Position numbers and translations under genes: made by a program
Origin: an uncultured Lachnospiraceae bacterium
GTDB taxonomy: Bacteria; Bacillota; Clostridia; Lachnospirales; Lachnospiraceae
Length of the DNA: 40,527 nt
Direction: 5' to 3'
Assembly: GCA_902790935.1 (NCBI GenBank)
Contig: CADATP010000014.1
Coordinates: forward strand, 1 to 40,527
Notes under the pieces: model-generated
What the model saw: only the letters and a program-made list of their open reading frames with translations
Told to the model about the DNA's origin: nothing
Database searches by the model: none
Shown here: positions 8,355-16,211 of the stretch, one piece after another
Layout of the letters: the number at the start of each line of letters is the position of its first letter
Position numbering within the stretch: the first letter of the stretch is position 1

Positions 8355-8384
8355 ATTTTATCACACCCATATACTTTTTTGCAA
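8355..8384 (-). promoter_or_regulatory. Promoter of scfA
   Basis: Minus strand TTGCAA (8379-8384), 18-bp spacer, TAAAAT (8355-8360), about 60 nt before the scfA start codon. Confidence 0.65.
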
Positions 8385-8391
8385 TAGTTAA

Positions 8392-9558
8392 TTATTTTTT
8401 GAGCATGCTTGCTCCCGCAAGACGTTCCGAAAGTCCTAAAAAGTCCAGGGCAGTCGCGGCGATATCGGCAAAAGTGCTCCTTGTTCCAAGATTACCGGCA
8501 GGGATCTTTTTTCCGTAAAGTAGCATGGGCGTATACTCTCTTGTATGATCGGTTGTCCTTGTATAGGAAGGATCGCATCCATGGTCCGCAGTAATAAGAA
8601 GAGCGTCATCCTCCCGCAGCTTTAAAAGGATGTCCTTTAACTTGAGATCAAAGTAGTTAAGAGCCTTAGCATATCCTTCGCTGTCCCTTCTGTGGCCGTA
8701 GAGCATATCATAATCCACAAGATTTACAAAGCACAATCCGTCAAAATCCCTGTCAAGGTATTCAAGGGTGCGCTCTATTCCTTCCTCATTACCGGATGTA
8801 TAAACATACTCCGTTATTCCTTTTCCCGCAAAGATATCATTTATCTTTCCTACGGCAATTACATCTTTTCCCTTTGCCTTTAAAACATCAAGCATAGTAT
8901 CTCCGGGAGGGAGAAGTGAAAAGTCATGTCTTCTCGGCGTTCTTGTGTAGTTACCGCTCTTTCCCGTAAAAGGTCTTGCGATAACCCTTCCTACGCCGTG
9001 CTCCCCGGAAAGAATCTCTCTTGCGATCCGGCAATACTCATACAAGGTCTCGCAGGGCACCACATCTTCATGGGCCGCTATCTGAAATACGCTGTCAGCG
9101 GAAGTATAGACTATAAGATCGCCTGTTTTTACATGTTCATCGCCATAATCCTTTATAACCTCGGTTCCTGAATAAGGCTTGTTGCAAAGAACTCCCCTGC
9201 CCGTCCTCTTTGAGAACTCCTCAAGAACCTCCTTCGGAAATCCTTCCGGGTACGTGGGAAGAGGTTTTTCGGAAACAAGTCCCGCTATCTCCCAGTGTCC
9301 GATAGTGGTGTCCTTTCCCGCGCTTTTTTCGGTCATGCGTGCGATAAGCGCGCTACCGTCAGATCCTCTGTCAATCCTGTCATCAACATCAACTCCCTCG
9401 ATCCTAAAAAGTCCAAGATCTCTCATATTAGGTACGTTAAGGATTCCCGTCCTTGAAACTGCGCCGATGGTATTTACATCAAAATCCCCAAACTTCTCTG
9501 CATCCGGCATCTGTCCGATTCCAAAACTGTCTAGTACTATAATGAAAAATCTGCTCAT
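8392..9558 (-). CDS. deoB: Phosphopentomutase
   Basis: Interconverts ribose or deoxyribose 1-phosphate and 5-phosphate in nucleoside salvage. The 388-aa length matches bacterial DeoB. Metal-binding and catalytic segments of the alkaline-phosphatase superfamily are visible: VLDSFGIGQMPDA at the N-terminus, KDTTIGHWEI in the middle, and ITADHGCDP with TDHTREYTP near the end. The start is the ATG at 9558, one base after the nnr stop, with AAGGAGAGGG in front; upstream codons in frame overlap nnr and are unlikely. The close packing suggests translational coupling with nnr. It ends just before the scfA promoter. Confidence 0.96.
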   Translation of the reverse strand: MSRFFIIVLDSFGIGQMPDAEKFGDFDVNTIGAVSRTGILNVPNMRDLGLFRIEGVDVDDRIDRGSDGSALIARMTEKSAGKDTTIGHWEIAGLVSEKPLPTYPEGFPKEVLEEFSKRTGRGVLCNKPYSGTEVIKDYGDEHVKTGDLIVYTSADSVFQIAAHEDVVPCETLYEYCRIAREILSGEHGVGRVIARPFTGKSGNYTRTPRRHDFSLLPPGDTMLDVLKAKGKDVIAVGKINDIFAGKGITEYVYTSGNEEGIERTLEYLDRDFDGLCFVNLVDYDMLYGHRRDSEGYAKALNYFDLKLKDILLKLREDDALLITADHGCDPSYTRTTDHTREYTPMLLYGKKIPAGNLGTRSTFADIAATALDFLGLSERLAGASMLKK

Positions 9559-9559
9559 T

Positions 9560-11170
9560 TTAAACCCTCTCCTTACTTTTTGTTTTTTGTTCATCGCGGA
9601 TATCCTTTATTACGCTCTGAAGATGCGCGATAATATCACCGGCAGTAACCGAATCCTCCGCCATATCCTCAAGGCACGCACTTCCCGCCATTCCGTGTAT
9701 GTAAGCGGCATTTCTCACTGCATTAAACAATTCTTCCTTACATGTCTTGGCAGATACACCTTTAGCGCCCGCTATATTTCCCAGTAAAGCGGCGATAATT
9801 CCGGAAAGAACGTCTCCGCTTCCCGCCGTTGCCATTCCGCTGTTTCCCGATGTGATAAGCTCCGACCTTGATCCGTCCGTCACAACGGAAACCGAATCCT
9901 TCGCCACAAGGATCACATTTTCTTTTCCCGCAAAATCCGCAGCCTCACCGCAAAGATCTTCTTTGATCTTATTTATGCCAAGTCCCGTAAGTCTTGAAAG
10001 TTCCCCAAGATGCGGGGTCATAACCGTAAGAGCGCTGCGGTTTTTTATCTTTTCCCTTAATTCTTTATCGGCGGATATGATATTAAGTCCGTCGGCATCG
10101 ATGACAAGCGGTCTATCGCCGGAAACATCTGCCAAAAGAGCAAGAACTTCCCTTGCCTCTTCGCCCGTCCCTATTCCAGGGCCCGCAAGGATCACATCCG
10201 ACCATGCGACGTCATCTTTTATATCTGCTTTTACATCATCTTTTATATCCGCCCACGCGGAATTATGTAAACCAGTGACCGTAACCATAGCTTCCGGCAG
10301 AATCTTTTTTACTATGTCCGCATTTGCCTCGCTTGTTATGATCTTTACCATTCCCGCTCCGGCTTTAAAAGCAGCAAGTCCGGCAAGCGCGCAGGCTCCG
10401 CTGATCTTTTCGGAACCGGCATATATCAAAACCTTTCCGAAAGTACCCTTATTCCCACCCACAGGCCTTTTCGGCAAGGTTTTTACTACATCTTCCGTCT
10501 CGGGTACTCTGAATAAAGGACCCTCTACCGCCTCCAGTGATCTGTCCGTGATACCGATATTTGCAATAAGAAGCTGACCTGTATATCCTCTCCCGGGATC
10601 AAGTATCATCCCCTTTTTGGCAAATCCGTATGTCACAGTAAGGTCCGCATCAAAAGCAGCCCCCATAACAGCTCCCGTATCGGCATTAATCCCGCTTGGA
10701 ATATCCATAGCAACGTGAAATCCCGACAGGGAATTAAGCTTTTCAATCGCAGCGATCCTCTCTTCCGAAAGATTTCTCGACAAGCCGATTCCAAACATCG
10801 CATCGATCACAATATCGTACTTATCTTCTATTTCGCTAAAAGATATAGGCTTAAGACCGTATTTTGAAAGAGTATCAAGCTGTCTGTCGTAGAGCTCGCT
10901 ATGTCTTCCCTCATCAAACGCTACGCAAAAATCCGCGTCATAACCTCCCTCAAAAAAAATCCTTGCAAGGGCCAGTCCGTCGGCTCCGTTGTTGCCTGTG
11001 CCGCAGATTATCAAGGTCTTTGAATCTTCATACATCTTTCCGGTGTTACATATGGAAATAAAAGTTGCAAGCGCCGCTCTTTCCATTAAAACTACGCTGC
11101 TTATACCGAAATGCTCCGATGTGTAATTGTCACATTTCCTCATTTGTTCCGCATCAAGAAGGATTCGCAT
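9560..11170 (-). CDS. nnr: Bifunctional NAD(P)H-hydrate epimerase / ADP-dependent dehydratase
   Basis: Repairs damaged NAD(P)H hydrates. The 536-aa protein has an N-terminal epimerase (YjeF_N) domain, with GTGNNGADGLALARIF and a later DAMFGIGLSR segment. The C-terminal kinase-fold dehydratase contains KGTFGKVLIYAGS, LAGPGIGTGEE, MTPHLGELSRL and the catalytic-loop motif NSGMATAGSGDVLSG. Its start has GGGAG upstream. Inside the dehydratase part, seven residues (ADIKDDV) are repeated almost directly, and the DNA (about 10210-10250) shows the matching short duplication in what is probably a surface loop. It is likely co-transcribed with the small gene upstream and with deoB. Confidence 0.95.
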   Translation of the reverse strand: MRILLDAEQMRKCDNYTSEHFGISSVVLMERAALATFISICNTGKMYEDSKTLIICGTGNNGADGLALARIFFEGGYDADFCVAFDEGRHSELYDRQLDTLSKYGLKPISFSEIEDKYDIVIDAMFGIGLSRNLSEERIAAIEKLNSLSGFHVAMDIPSGINADTGAVMGAAFDADLTVTYGFAKKGMILDPGRGYTGQLLIANIGITDRSLEAVEGPLFRVPETEDVVKTLPKRPVGGNKGTFGKVLIYAGSEKISGACALAGLAAFKAGAGMVKIITSEANADIVKKILPEAMVTVTGLHNSAWADIKDDVKADIKDDVAWSDVILAGPGIGTGEEAREVLALLADVSGDRPLVIDADGLNIISADKELREKIKNRSALTVMTPHLGELSRLTGLGINKIKEDLCGEAADFAGKENVILVAKDSVSVVTDGSRSELITSGNSGMATAGSGDVLSGIIAALLGNIAGAKGVSAKTCKEELFNAVRNAAYIHGMAGSACLEDMAEDSVTAGDIIAHLQSVIKDIRDEQKTKSKERV

Positions 11171-11205
11171 TTTAAAATCTCCCTATTGCAAAAGCCAAAA
11201 TTTAT

Positions 11206-11478
11206 CTATTTTCCCTGTTCCTGCCCAAGGAATGCCTTGAGTGGCGTAACCTTTCCCGCAATAGCAGTTATATTATCCCTGTCTTCTGAAACATACTTAA
11301 TAAGGTCTTTTATCTCATCTTCCGAAAATCCATTATTGCTTAAGGCCTTTACCTCACTCCCCGGATCAGGCAACAGTATTTCGGCAGTCTTTCCTCCGTC
11401 CGTAAAAACAAGATATATATTTTTCGCGCCGTCTTTTCTAAAGATCGGCGATACACTCATATTGATCTCAGGATTCAT
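11206..11478 (-). CDS. Small conserved-looking protein of unknown function (90 aa)
   Basis: A 90-aa protein, not recognised. It reads as a compact soluble alpha/beta protein: a likely beta-rich first half (IYLVFTDGGKTAEILLPDPG) and a charged helix (EDEIKDLIKYVSED) in the second. It has no signal peptide, membrane span or cysteine. AGGTG stands five bases before the ATG. It is first in a probable operon with nnr and deoB and follows a good promoter, so it is very likely real. Confidence 0.75.
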   Translation of the reverse strand: MNPEINMSVSPIFRKDGAKNIYLVFTDGGKTAEILLPDPGSEVKALSNNGFSEDEIKDLIKYVSEDRDNITAIAGKVTPLKAFLGQEQGK

Positions 11479-11510
11479 ATTCGCACCTCAAATACAGATC
11501 TCATAAATAG

Positions 11511-11539
11511 ATTATGAATGTTTTGGGCGTAAAGTTCAA
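11511..11539 (-). promoter_or_regulatory. Promoter of the orf90-nnr-deoB operon
   Basis: Minus strand TTGAAC (11534-11539), 17-bp spacer, CATAAT (11511-11516), about 35 nt before the start codon. It is divergent from the cobalamin operon promoter, 40 bp away. Confidence 0.65.
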
Positions 11540-11578
11540 TGAAAATATGTCATATAGCGTAAAATGGGGTTTCATTGA

Positions 11579-11607
11579 TTGAAAAGAAAAGGAAAATATG
11601 TTAAGAT
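11579..11607 (+). promoter_or_regulatory. Promoter of the cobalamin uptake operon
   Basis: TTGAAA (11579-11584), 17-bp spacer, TAAGAT (11602-11607). The transcript would begin at about 11613, the start of the riboswitch. Confidence 0.7.
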
Positions 11608-11613
11608 TTTTCG

Positions 11614-11776
11614 TTGTGTGTGTACACTCGAAGAAACGCCCTTAAGGTAAATCATCCTAAAGACGTTTCGGGGAACACGGAATGGAGTGAAAGTCTCCGC
11701 GAGTCGGTCACTGTGAAGCGCATGATGCATGGTGGAATAAATGCGATAAGTCAGGAACGTGGGTTTACACACTTGT
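11614..11776 (+). promoter_or_regulatory. Cobalamin (B12) riboswitch
   Basis: Core elements of the cobalamin aptamer appear in the right order. These are GGGGAACACGG; GGAGTGAAAGTCTCC (11684-11698), the conserved purine-rich hairpin region; GGTCACTGTGAAGC (11706-11719); a P6-like stem GCGCAT/ATGCG; and the B12 box-like AAGTCAGGAAC (11748-11758). An outer stem GTGTGT/ACACAC (from 11615; 11767-11772) and a GAAACG/CGTTTC stem (11633-11668) support a folded domain. It lies between a strong promoter and a gene for a transcobalamin-domain lipoprotein. The short P6 suggests one of the compact cobalamin subclasses. B12 would be expected to repress the operon. Confidence 0.85.
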
Positions 11777-11798
11777 TTTTGCCGAAACCGAAAACAAG
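11772..11798 (+). promoter_or_regulatory. Hairpin after the aptamer (expression platform candidate)
   Basis: Perfect 8-bp stem CTTGTTTT / AAAACAAG starting where the aptamer's closing stem ends and stopping 2 nt before AGGAAAAG, the ribosome-binding site of the next gene. No T tract follows, so control would be at translation rather than termination. The loop could form the kissing interaction seen in cobalamin riboswitches; this is inference. Confidence 0.45.
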
Positions 11799-11815
11799 AA
11801 AGGAAAAGTGAAAAA

Positions 11816-12217
11816 ATGAAAAACAGTTTAACAAAAGTTATCCGCAGAGCAGCAGCTCTTGCAGGAGCTCTTGTGCTTGCATTCGGACTTACCGCATGCG
11901 GAGCTAAGGGTTCAAACATCACCATCGAGGTTACAGGACCCGATGGAACTACCGAATCTTTCTCCGGAAAGACTCAGGCCACCACTCTTTACGATGCTAT
12001 CTCTGATTTCGATGGCGTAACCATCGACGGCTATTCTGCAGACTGGGGTTACTATGTAACCACCATCAACGGCATCGAAGCTGACTATGACAACGACGGC
12101 GCATACTGGTCAGTATACGTTAACGGCGCATACGGAGAGTCTACCATCGACGCTCAGCCCATTGCTGACGGAGACACCTACTCTTTCGTTTACGAAGTAT
12201 ATCAGGCCGCTGAATAA
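11816..12217 (+). CDS. DUF4430 lipoprotein, probable cobalamin-capture protein
   Basis: A 133-aa surface lipoprotein. A signal peptide with lipobox LTAC places the lipidated cysteine near residue 31. The rest is a single DUF4430 domain (TLYDAISDF, GYYVTTINGIEADY, WSVYVNGAYG, DGDTYSFVYE), the fold of the C-terminal beta lobe of animal transcobalamin and intrinsic factor. The start is the ATG at 11816 with AGGAAAAG before it; an in-frame extension to 11759 would run into the riboswitch. As first gene after a B12 riboswitch and upstream of an ECF transporter, it probably binds cobalamin or a corrinoid outside the cell and hands it on. Binding has not been shown from sequence. A short inverted repeat (GTTGC/GCAAC) follows the stop. 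Confidence 0.85.
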   Translation: MKNSLTKVIRRAAALAGALVLAFGLTACGAKGSNITIEVTGPDGTTESFSGKTQATTLYDAISDFDGVTIDGYSADWGYYVTTINGIEADYDNDGAYWSVYVNGAYGESTIDAQPIADGDTYSFVYEVYQAAE

Positions 12218-12258
12218 TCAGTAAAAAGGGTTGCTATCCACCGGCAACTAAAGAAGCA

Positions 12259-13929
12259 ATGTTAAAATCGGAGAGAATGATCGTAAGTAAAGGACGTAAA
12301 CTGTTTTCACGCGCAATTTGTGCGGGTCTTGTTTGGTTTTGCCTTTTTACGGCTATTTTCTCCCTTTTTAATATTTCCTCATCGGCGTCCGAAGGCGACG
12401 AAATCCTCGAAGATATTTACGAATCCTACAGATGGAAAATGGCCCTTGAAGGCAAGGATACCCTTCAAAGCCTTATTGATAACAGCTTTTGTGAATCCCC
12501 ATTAAACGGTACTAATCAAAACTATATTCTTTCGATAATCCAAAATCCCACGATCAGTGCGGATTTTTCAAAATATTCCGCTTCCCTTGAAGCTGCCCTT
12601 TATGAGGGCGTAACCTCAGAGGAAGGCATATTCCCCACCTCACTTCAAAAATCCCTCGCCACATATTACATTGTTTCGGGAAATACAAATATAAGACCTG
12701 AAGTCTTAGAAAAAGCCCTTTACAAAACCATCGGTGAAAAGGGCATCATGAGCTATGTATACGGGCTCTATATGATGGACGTTTGCGGATTTGATGAAGC
12801 TTCATTTACAAGGGAAGACATTATTAAAGAGCTTTTAAATCTGCAGTGCAAAGACGGGGGCTTTACCTTAGCCGGTGACGAAGGCGATACGGATGTTACC
12901 GCTATGACCCTGCAGGTACTTGCTCCGGCTTTTCTTAAACAGAGCGATTATTATAAAACGGCCTTTGAGTCAGAAGACGGAGCCGCGCTATACAAGGACC
13001 TTACTTCCTGCATAGATAAGGCGATCGGATTCTTATCCTCAATTCAAGGCGAAGGCGGCGATTTTGCAAGCTTTGGAACATATTGCAGCGAAAGCACATC
13101 CCAGGTTATCCTTGCTCTCAAGGCACTTAATATCCCTATCCTTTCGGATGAGAGGTTTAAGACCGAAGGTGCCGACCTTTACAAAGGCCTTTTGATATAC
13201 AAAAATGATGACGACGGGTTTGTCCATTCATCAGCCACTCCTTCCAATGATATGGCCACGTCCCAGGCTGTTTTGGCTCTTACTGCCATTTATCAAGATT
13301 CTTCCCAGGAAGGCTATGACGGAAAGATCATACCTGCCGAAGACTTTAGAATACAAAAAAAGGCTCCGCTTCCTTTAAGGATTATCATTCCGTTACTTGT
13401 TTCAGTTCTCTTTATAGGTCTTGGAGTATTCAGATTTATAAAGCGAAAAAAGGCCATACATCTGATATCGGCATTAGTGGCGTCTTTACTGTTTGCAGGA
13501 ATATTTTCCGCCCTTGATATCAGGTCAAGATCATCCTTTGAAAACGAAAAAAGCCGCGTTATCCTCTCTTCCGAAGCAGATACCGGCATAGATATCCTTT
13601 TTTCAATAAATGCGGATACGATCGATCAGGGTTACGTCTATCCGGAGACCTCTCTTAAGGTTTCTGAAGGATCGACTGTATTCGACGTTTTAAGCGAGGT
13701 TTGCCGACTGGAAAAAATACAGCTTGATTACGAGAAAAACTCGGTCTACGGGTTAGCTTATATAAAGGGCATAAACTCCGTATACGAGTACGAGTACGGC
13801 GACCTTTCGGGATGGATGTACAGAGTAAACGGAGAAATGCCTAATATCGGTGTCGGATATTACAAACTAAAATCCGGCGACAAGGTAGAGATCCTGTACT
13901 CCAAAAATATCGGGAGGGACCTTGAATGA
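12259..13929 (+). CDS. Membrane-anchored transcobalamin-like protein (alpha-barrel + DUF4430)
   Basis: A 556-aa protein with both lobes of the intrinsic factor/transcobalamin fold. After a signal or anchor segment (residues 18-42), an alpha6/alpha6-barrel of the prenyltransferase/squalene-cyclase-like type covers about 45-355. Repeat motifs there include LLNLQCKDGGF with DTDVTAMTLQVLAP, and STSQVILALKALN. Two membrane spans (about 374-395 and 400-420) flank a KRKK cytoplasmic turn, which puts the C-terminal DUF4430 domain (about 435-550; GWMYRVNGEMPNIGVGYYKL) outside too. Thus both lobes face outwards on one polypeptide. Expected role: capture of cobalamin and delivery to the ECF transporter encoded next, whose T gene overlaps its stop (ATGA). 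The start is uncertain (12259 or 12277); both have poor spacing to a ribosome site. Confidence 0.82.
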   Translation: MLKSERMIVSKGRKLFSRAICAGLVWFCLFTAIFSLFNISSSASEGDEILEDIYESYRWKMALEGKDTLQSLIDNSFCESPLNGTNQNYILSIIQNPTISADFSKYSASLEAALYEGVTSEEGIFPTSLQKSLATYYIVSGNTNIRPEVLEKALYKTIGEKGIMSYVYGLYMMDVCGFDEASFTREDIIKELLNLQCKDGGFTLAGDEGDTDVTAMTLQVLAPAFLKQSDYYKTAFESEDGAALYKDLTSCIDKAIGFLSSIQGEGGDFASFGTYCSESTSQVILALKALNIPILSDERFKTEGADLYKGLLIYKNDDDGFVHSSATPSNDMATSQAVLALTAIYQDSSQEGYDGKIIPAEDFRIQKKAPLPLRIIIPLLVSVLFIGLGVFRFIKRKKAIHLISALVASLLFAGIFSALDIRSRSSFENEKSRVILSSEADTGIDILFSINADTIDQGYVYPETSLKVSEGSTVFDVLSEVCRLEKIQLDYEKNSVYGLAYIKGINSVYEYEYGDLSGWMYRVNGEMPNIGVGYYKLKSGDKVEILYSKNIGRDLE

Positions 13930-14801
13930 TAGAAAGGCTCCATCCTCTTACCATCTTTATCTACTTTTTAACGGTATCTATGCTGCCCGCATTTTCCCGT
14001 AACCCTCTGCTTCACCTGCTCTGCCTGATAACGGGATCTGTAATGCTTTTTACCTGGACGGATGTCAAAAACATACTTAAAAAAGTTCCCTTTTTTATAT
14101 TGTTTTTTTTGATAATATCCCTGTTTAATCCCTTCTTTTATCATAACGGAGATACTGTTCTTTTCTATGTGGCGGGAAGAAGATTTTCCCTTGAAGCTCT
14201 TCTTTTCGGAGCCGATTCCGCGCTTATGGTCACGGGCGTAGGCCTTTGGTTTATTTCCCTCTCCCACTATATGACAAGCGACAAGGTTTTGCTCCTTTTC
14301 GGCACCATTTCCGCCAAAGCAGCGACCATAATATCCCTTGTAATGCGGATCATTCCCCACTACAGCCTCTATATAAAGTCATACAGAAAGCACCAAAAGA
14401 TGCTTGGACTGTACGGGGACGGAAGTTTTCTCGAGACTGTCCGCGCCGAAGGGAAGATCTTTGCGGGATTTTTAACATGGTCTTTGGAGCATTCTATGAC
14501 TACGGCAGACTCTATGACTGCAAGAGGATACGGCGTAAAAAAAAGAAAAAGCTTTAGAATATGCAGATTCAGAAGCTTTGATATCTTAGTTATCTGCCTC
14601 AGCTTTATCCTTGCTGCTTTTCTGGGGTTAGTCCTTGGGAAAGGATATTTTTACACAGAATACTACCCTACGATAAAGATGCCGCAGCAATCCGTTTTGT
14701 CAATTATATCCGAAGCGGTTTACATAATTTTTTCTTTGATACTTACCTTAAATCATTTTATAAAGGCTTATTATGGATTTTTTAAAGATAAACAATCTTA
14801 A
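13926..14801 (+). CDS. ecfT: ECF transporter T component (transmembrane coupling subunit)
   Basis: Integral membrane scaffold that couples the ATPases to the substrate-binding S subunit. The 291-aa protein has several hydrophobic spans and the coupling-helix region typical of EcfT: a long amphipathic stretch around RIIPHYSLYIKSYRKHQKMLG, and the Ala-Arg-Gly motif in SMTARGYG. Its ATG overlaps the stop of the preceding gene (ATGA), implying translational coupling. It is dedicated to this operon rather than the shared group II EcfT found near ribosomal genes, as its neighbours encode its own ATPase and S protein. Confidence 0.9.
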   Translation: MIERLHPLTIFIYFLTVSMLPAFSRNPLLHLLCLITGSVMLFTWTDVKNILKKVPFFILFFLIISLFNPFFYHNGDTVLFYVAGRRFSLEALLFGADSALMVTGVGLWFISLSHYMTSDKVLLLFGTISAKAATIISLVMRIIPHYSLYIKSYRKHQKMLGLYGDGSFLETVRAEGKIFAGFLTWSLEHSMTTADSMTARGYGVKKRKSFRICRFRSFDILVICLSFILAAFLGLVLGKGYFYTEYYPTIKMPQQSVLSIISEAVYIIFSLILTLNHFIKAYYGFFKDKQS

Positions 14802-16206
14802 TTTCAAATATGACCCTTCAGATCCCTCAGATGCCTCCGCGGACAGATTTGCCTTAAGGAATATAGATCTTCGGATCACTCAAGGCGAGATCGTCACACT
14901 ATGCGGACCGACAGGGTGCGGAAAGTCTACCCTATTAAAGCTTTTAAAAAGGGAGATTGCCCCGGCAGGGGAGCTCTCCGGAGATATACTTTTTGACGGC
15001 AAAGAGCTTTCTTCCTTAACCGCCGAAGAGCAAAGCAGAGATATCGCTCTTCTTTTTCAAAACACGGAGGATCAGATCGTCACAGACAAGGTTTGGCATG
15101 AACTGGCCTTCGGCCTTGAGAACTTAGGCTTATCCCAATCCGATATGGAAAACCGCATTGCCGAGATAATTGCCTTTTTCAGACTTGAATCCATCTCAAG
15201 GTCCGATACGGGAGCCCTCTCGGGAGGACAAAAGCAGCTGGTACTTCTCTCTTCTTTACTTGCCATGTCCCCTAAGCTCCTTTTGCTTGATGAGCCCATA
15301 TCAGCTCTCGATCCTGAAAACGCCGAGACGTTTATATCCGCCCTTAAAAGGCTGCACGCTCAAACCGGTATCACCATCATTATCGCAGAGCACAAGATCA
15401 ATTACGTAGCACCGATTTCCGATAAAATGGTGGTTATGGACGACGGGCGGATAATCTGCGCGGATGAACCGAATATAGCTCTATGGGAATATAAAAAACT
15501 CCTGCCTCCGATAAAAAGGGAAAGCGAAGACGCGTCAGGAAAATCGGATGATCAAAGCGTCACCCCTCCGGCGGTAACCTTAAAAAACGTATTTTTCAGA
15601 TATACAAAAAAGAGTCCCGACGTAATCGAAAATCTGGATATTTCCTTTAAAAGAGGGAAATGCCATGCTATATTCGGATGCAACGGTGCTGGAAAGACAA
15701 GCCTTTTTAATCTGATATCCGGGCTCTATAAGCCCCAGGAAGGAAAGATAGTCTTTTCGGACAAAAAGCCTAAGATCGCATATATCCCCCAAAACGTTGA
15801 GCTTCTCTTTATCGCCGATACCGTTGAGAAGGAGCTTGCGGATACAGGTTTAAATAAAGCAAATTATCCGGATTATGTAAACCGTCTTAACCTTTCCTCC
15901 AGTCCTTTTGACCTTAGCGGCGGCGAAAAGCAGCTCCTTGCCCTTGCAAAAATATCGGCGCTTAACCCCGATATACTTTTGATGGACGAACCCAGCAAGG
16001 GAATGGATACCAATCTGGAAAGAATAATGCAATCCGAGTTAAAAAGGTTTACAGAAAACGGAATTTGCGTAATTATGTCAACCCACGACCTTGAATTTGC
16101 CTACGCAGTCTCGGATCTTTGCTCCATTTTATCCATGGGCAGGCTTACCGGATTTAAACCGGCAGAAGAATTCTTTGAAACCAATAAACTATATTCTCTT
16201 AAGTAA
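14773..16206 (+). CDS. ECF transporter ATPase, two ABC domains fused (A-A')
   Basis: Provides ATP hydrolysis for the ECF transporter. The 477-aa chain carries two complete ABC domains. Domain 1 has Walker A GPTGCGKST (45-53), Q-loop LLFQNTED, signature LSGGQKQ (149-155), Walker B LLLLDEP and a switch His in AEHK. Domain 2 has GCNGAGKTS (302-310), IPQNVE, signature LSGGEKQ, ILLMDEP and STHD. A poorly conserved linker lies around 245-265. The usual EcfA and EcfA' are separate genes; here one protein supplies both. It overlaps ecfT by 29 bp, and AAAGG stands just before its ATG. Confidence 0.93.
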   Translation: MDFLKINNLNFKYDPSDPSDASADRFALRNIDLRITQGEIVTLCGPTGCGKSTLLKLLKREIAPAGELSGDILFDGKELSSLTAEEQSRDIALLFQNTEDQIVTDKVWHELAFGLENLGLSQSDMENRIAEIIAFFRLESISRSDTGALSGGQKQLVLLSSLLAMSPKLLLLDEPISALDPENAETFISALKRLHAQTGITIIIAEHKINYVAPISDKMVVMDDGRIICADEPNIALWEYKKLLPPIKRESEDASGKSDDQSVTPPAVTLKNVFFRYTKKSPDVIENLDISFKRGKCHAIFGCNGAGKTSLFNLISGLYKPQEGKIVFSDKKPKIAYIPQNVELLFIADTVEKELADTGLNKANYPDYVNRLNLSSSPFDLSGGEKQLLALAKISALNPDILLMDEPSKGMDTNLERIMQSELKRFTENGICVIMSTHDLEFAYAVSDLCSILSMGRLTGFKPAEEFFETNKLYSLK

Positions 16207-16211
16207 AGCAG

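Noticed and set aside
11572..11925. Minus-strand 117-aa frame and plus-strand 65-aa frame over the region before the DUF4430 lipoprotein
   Set aside because: They cover the riboswitch and promoters and have no ribosome site or protein-like features.
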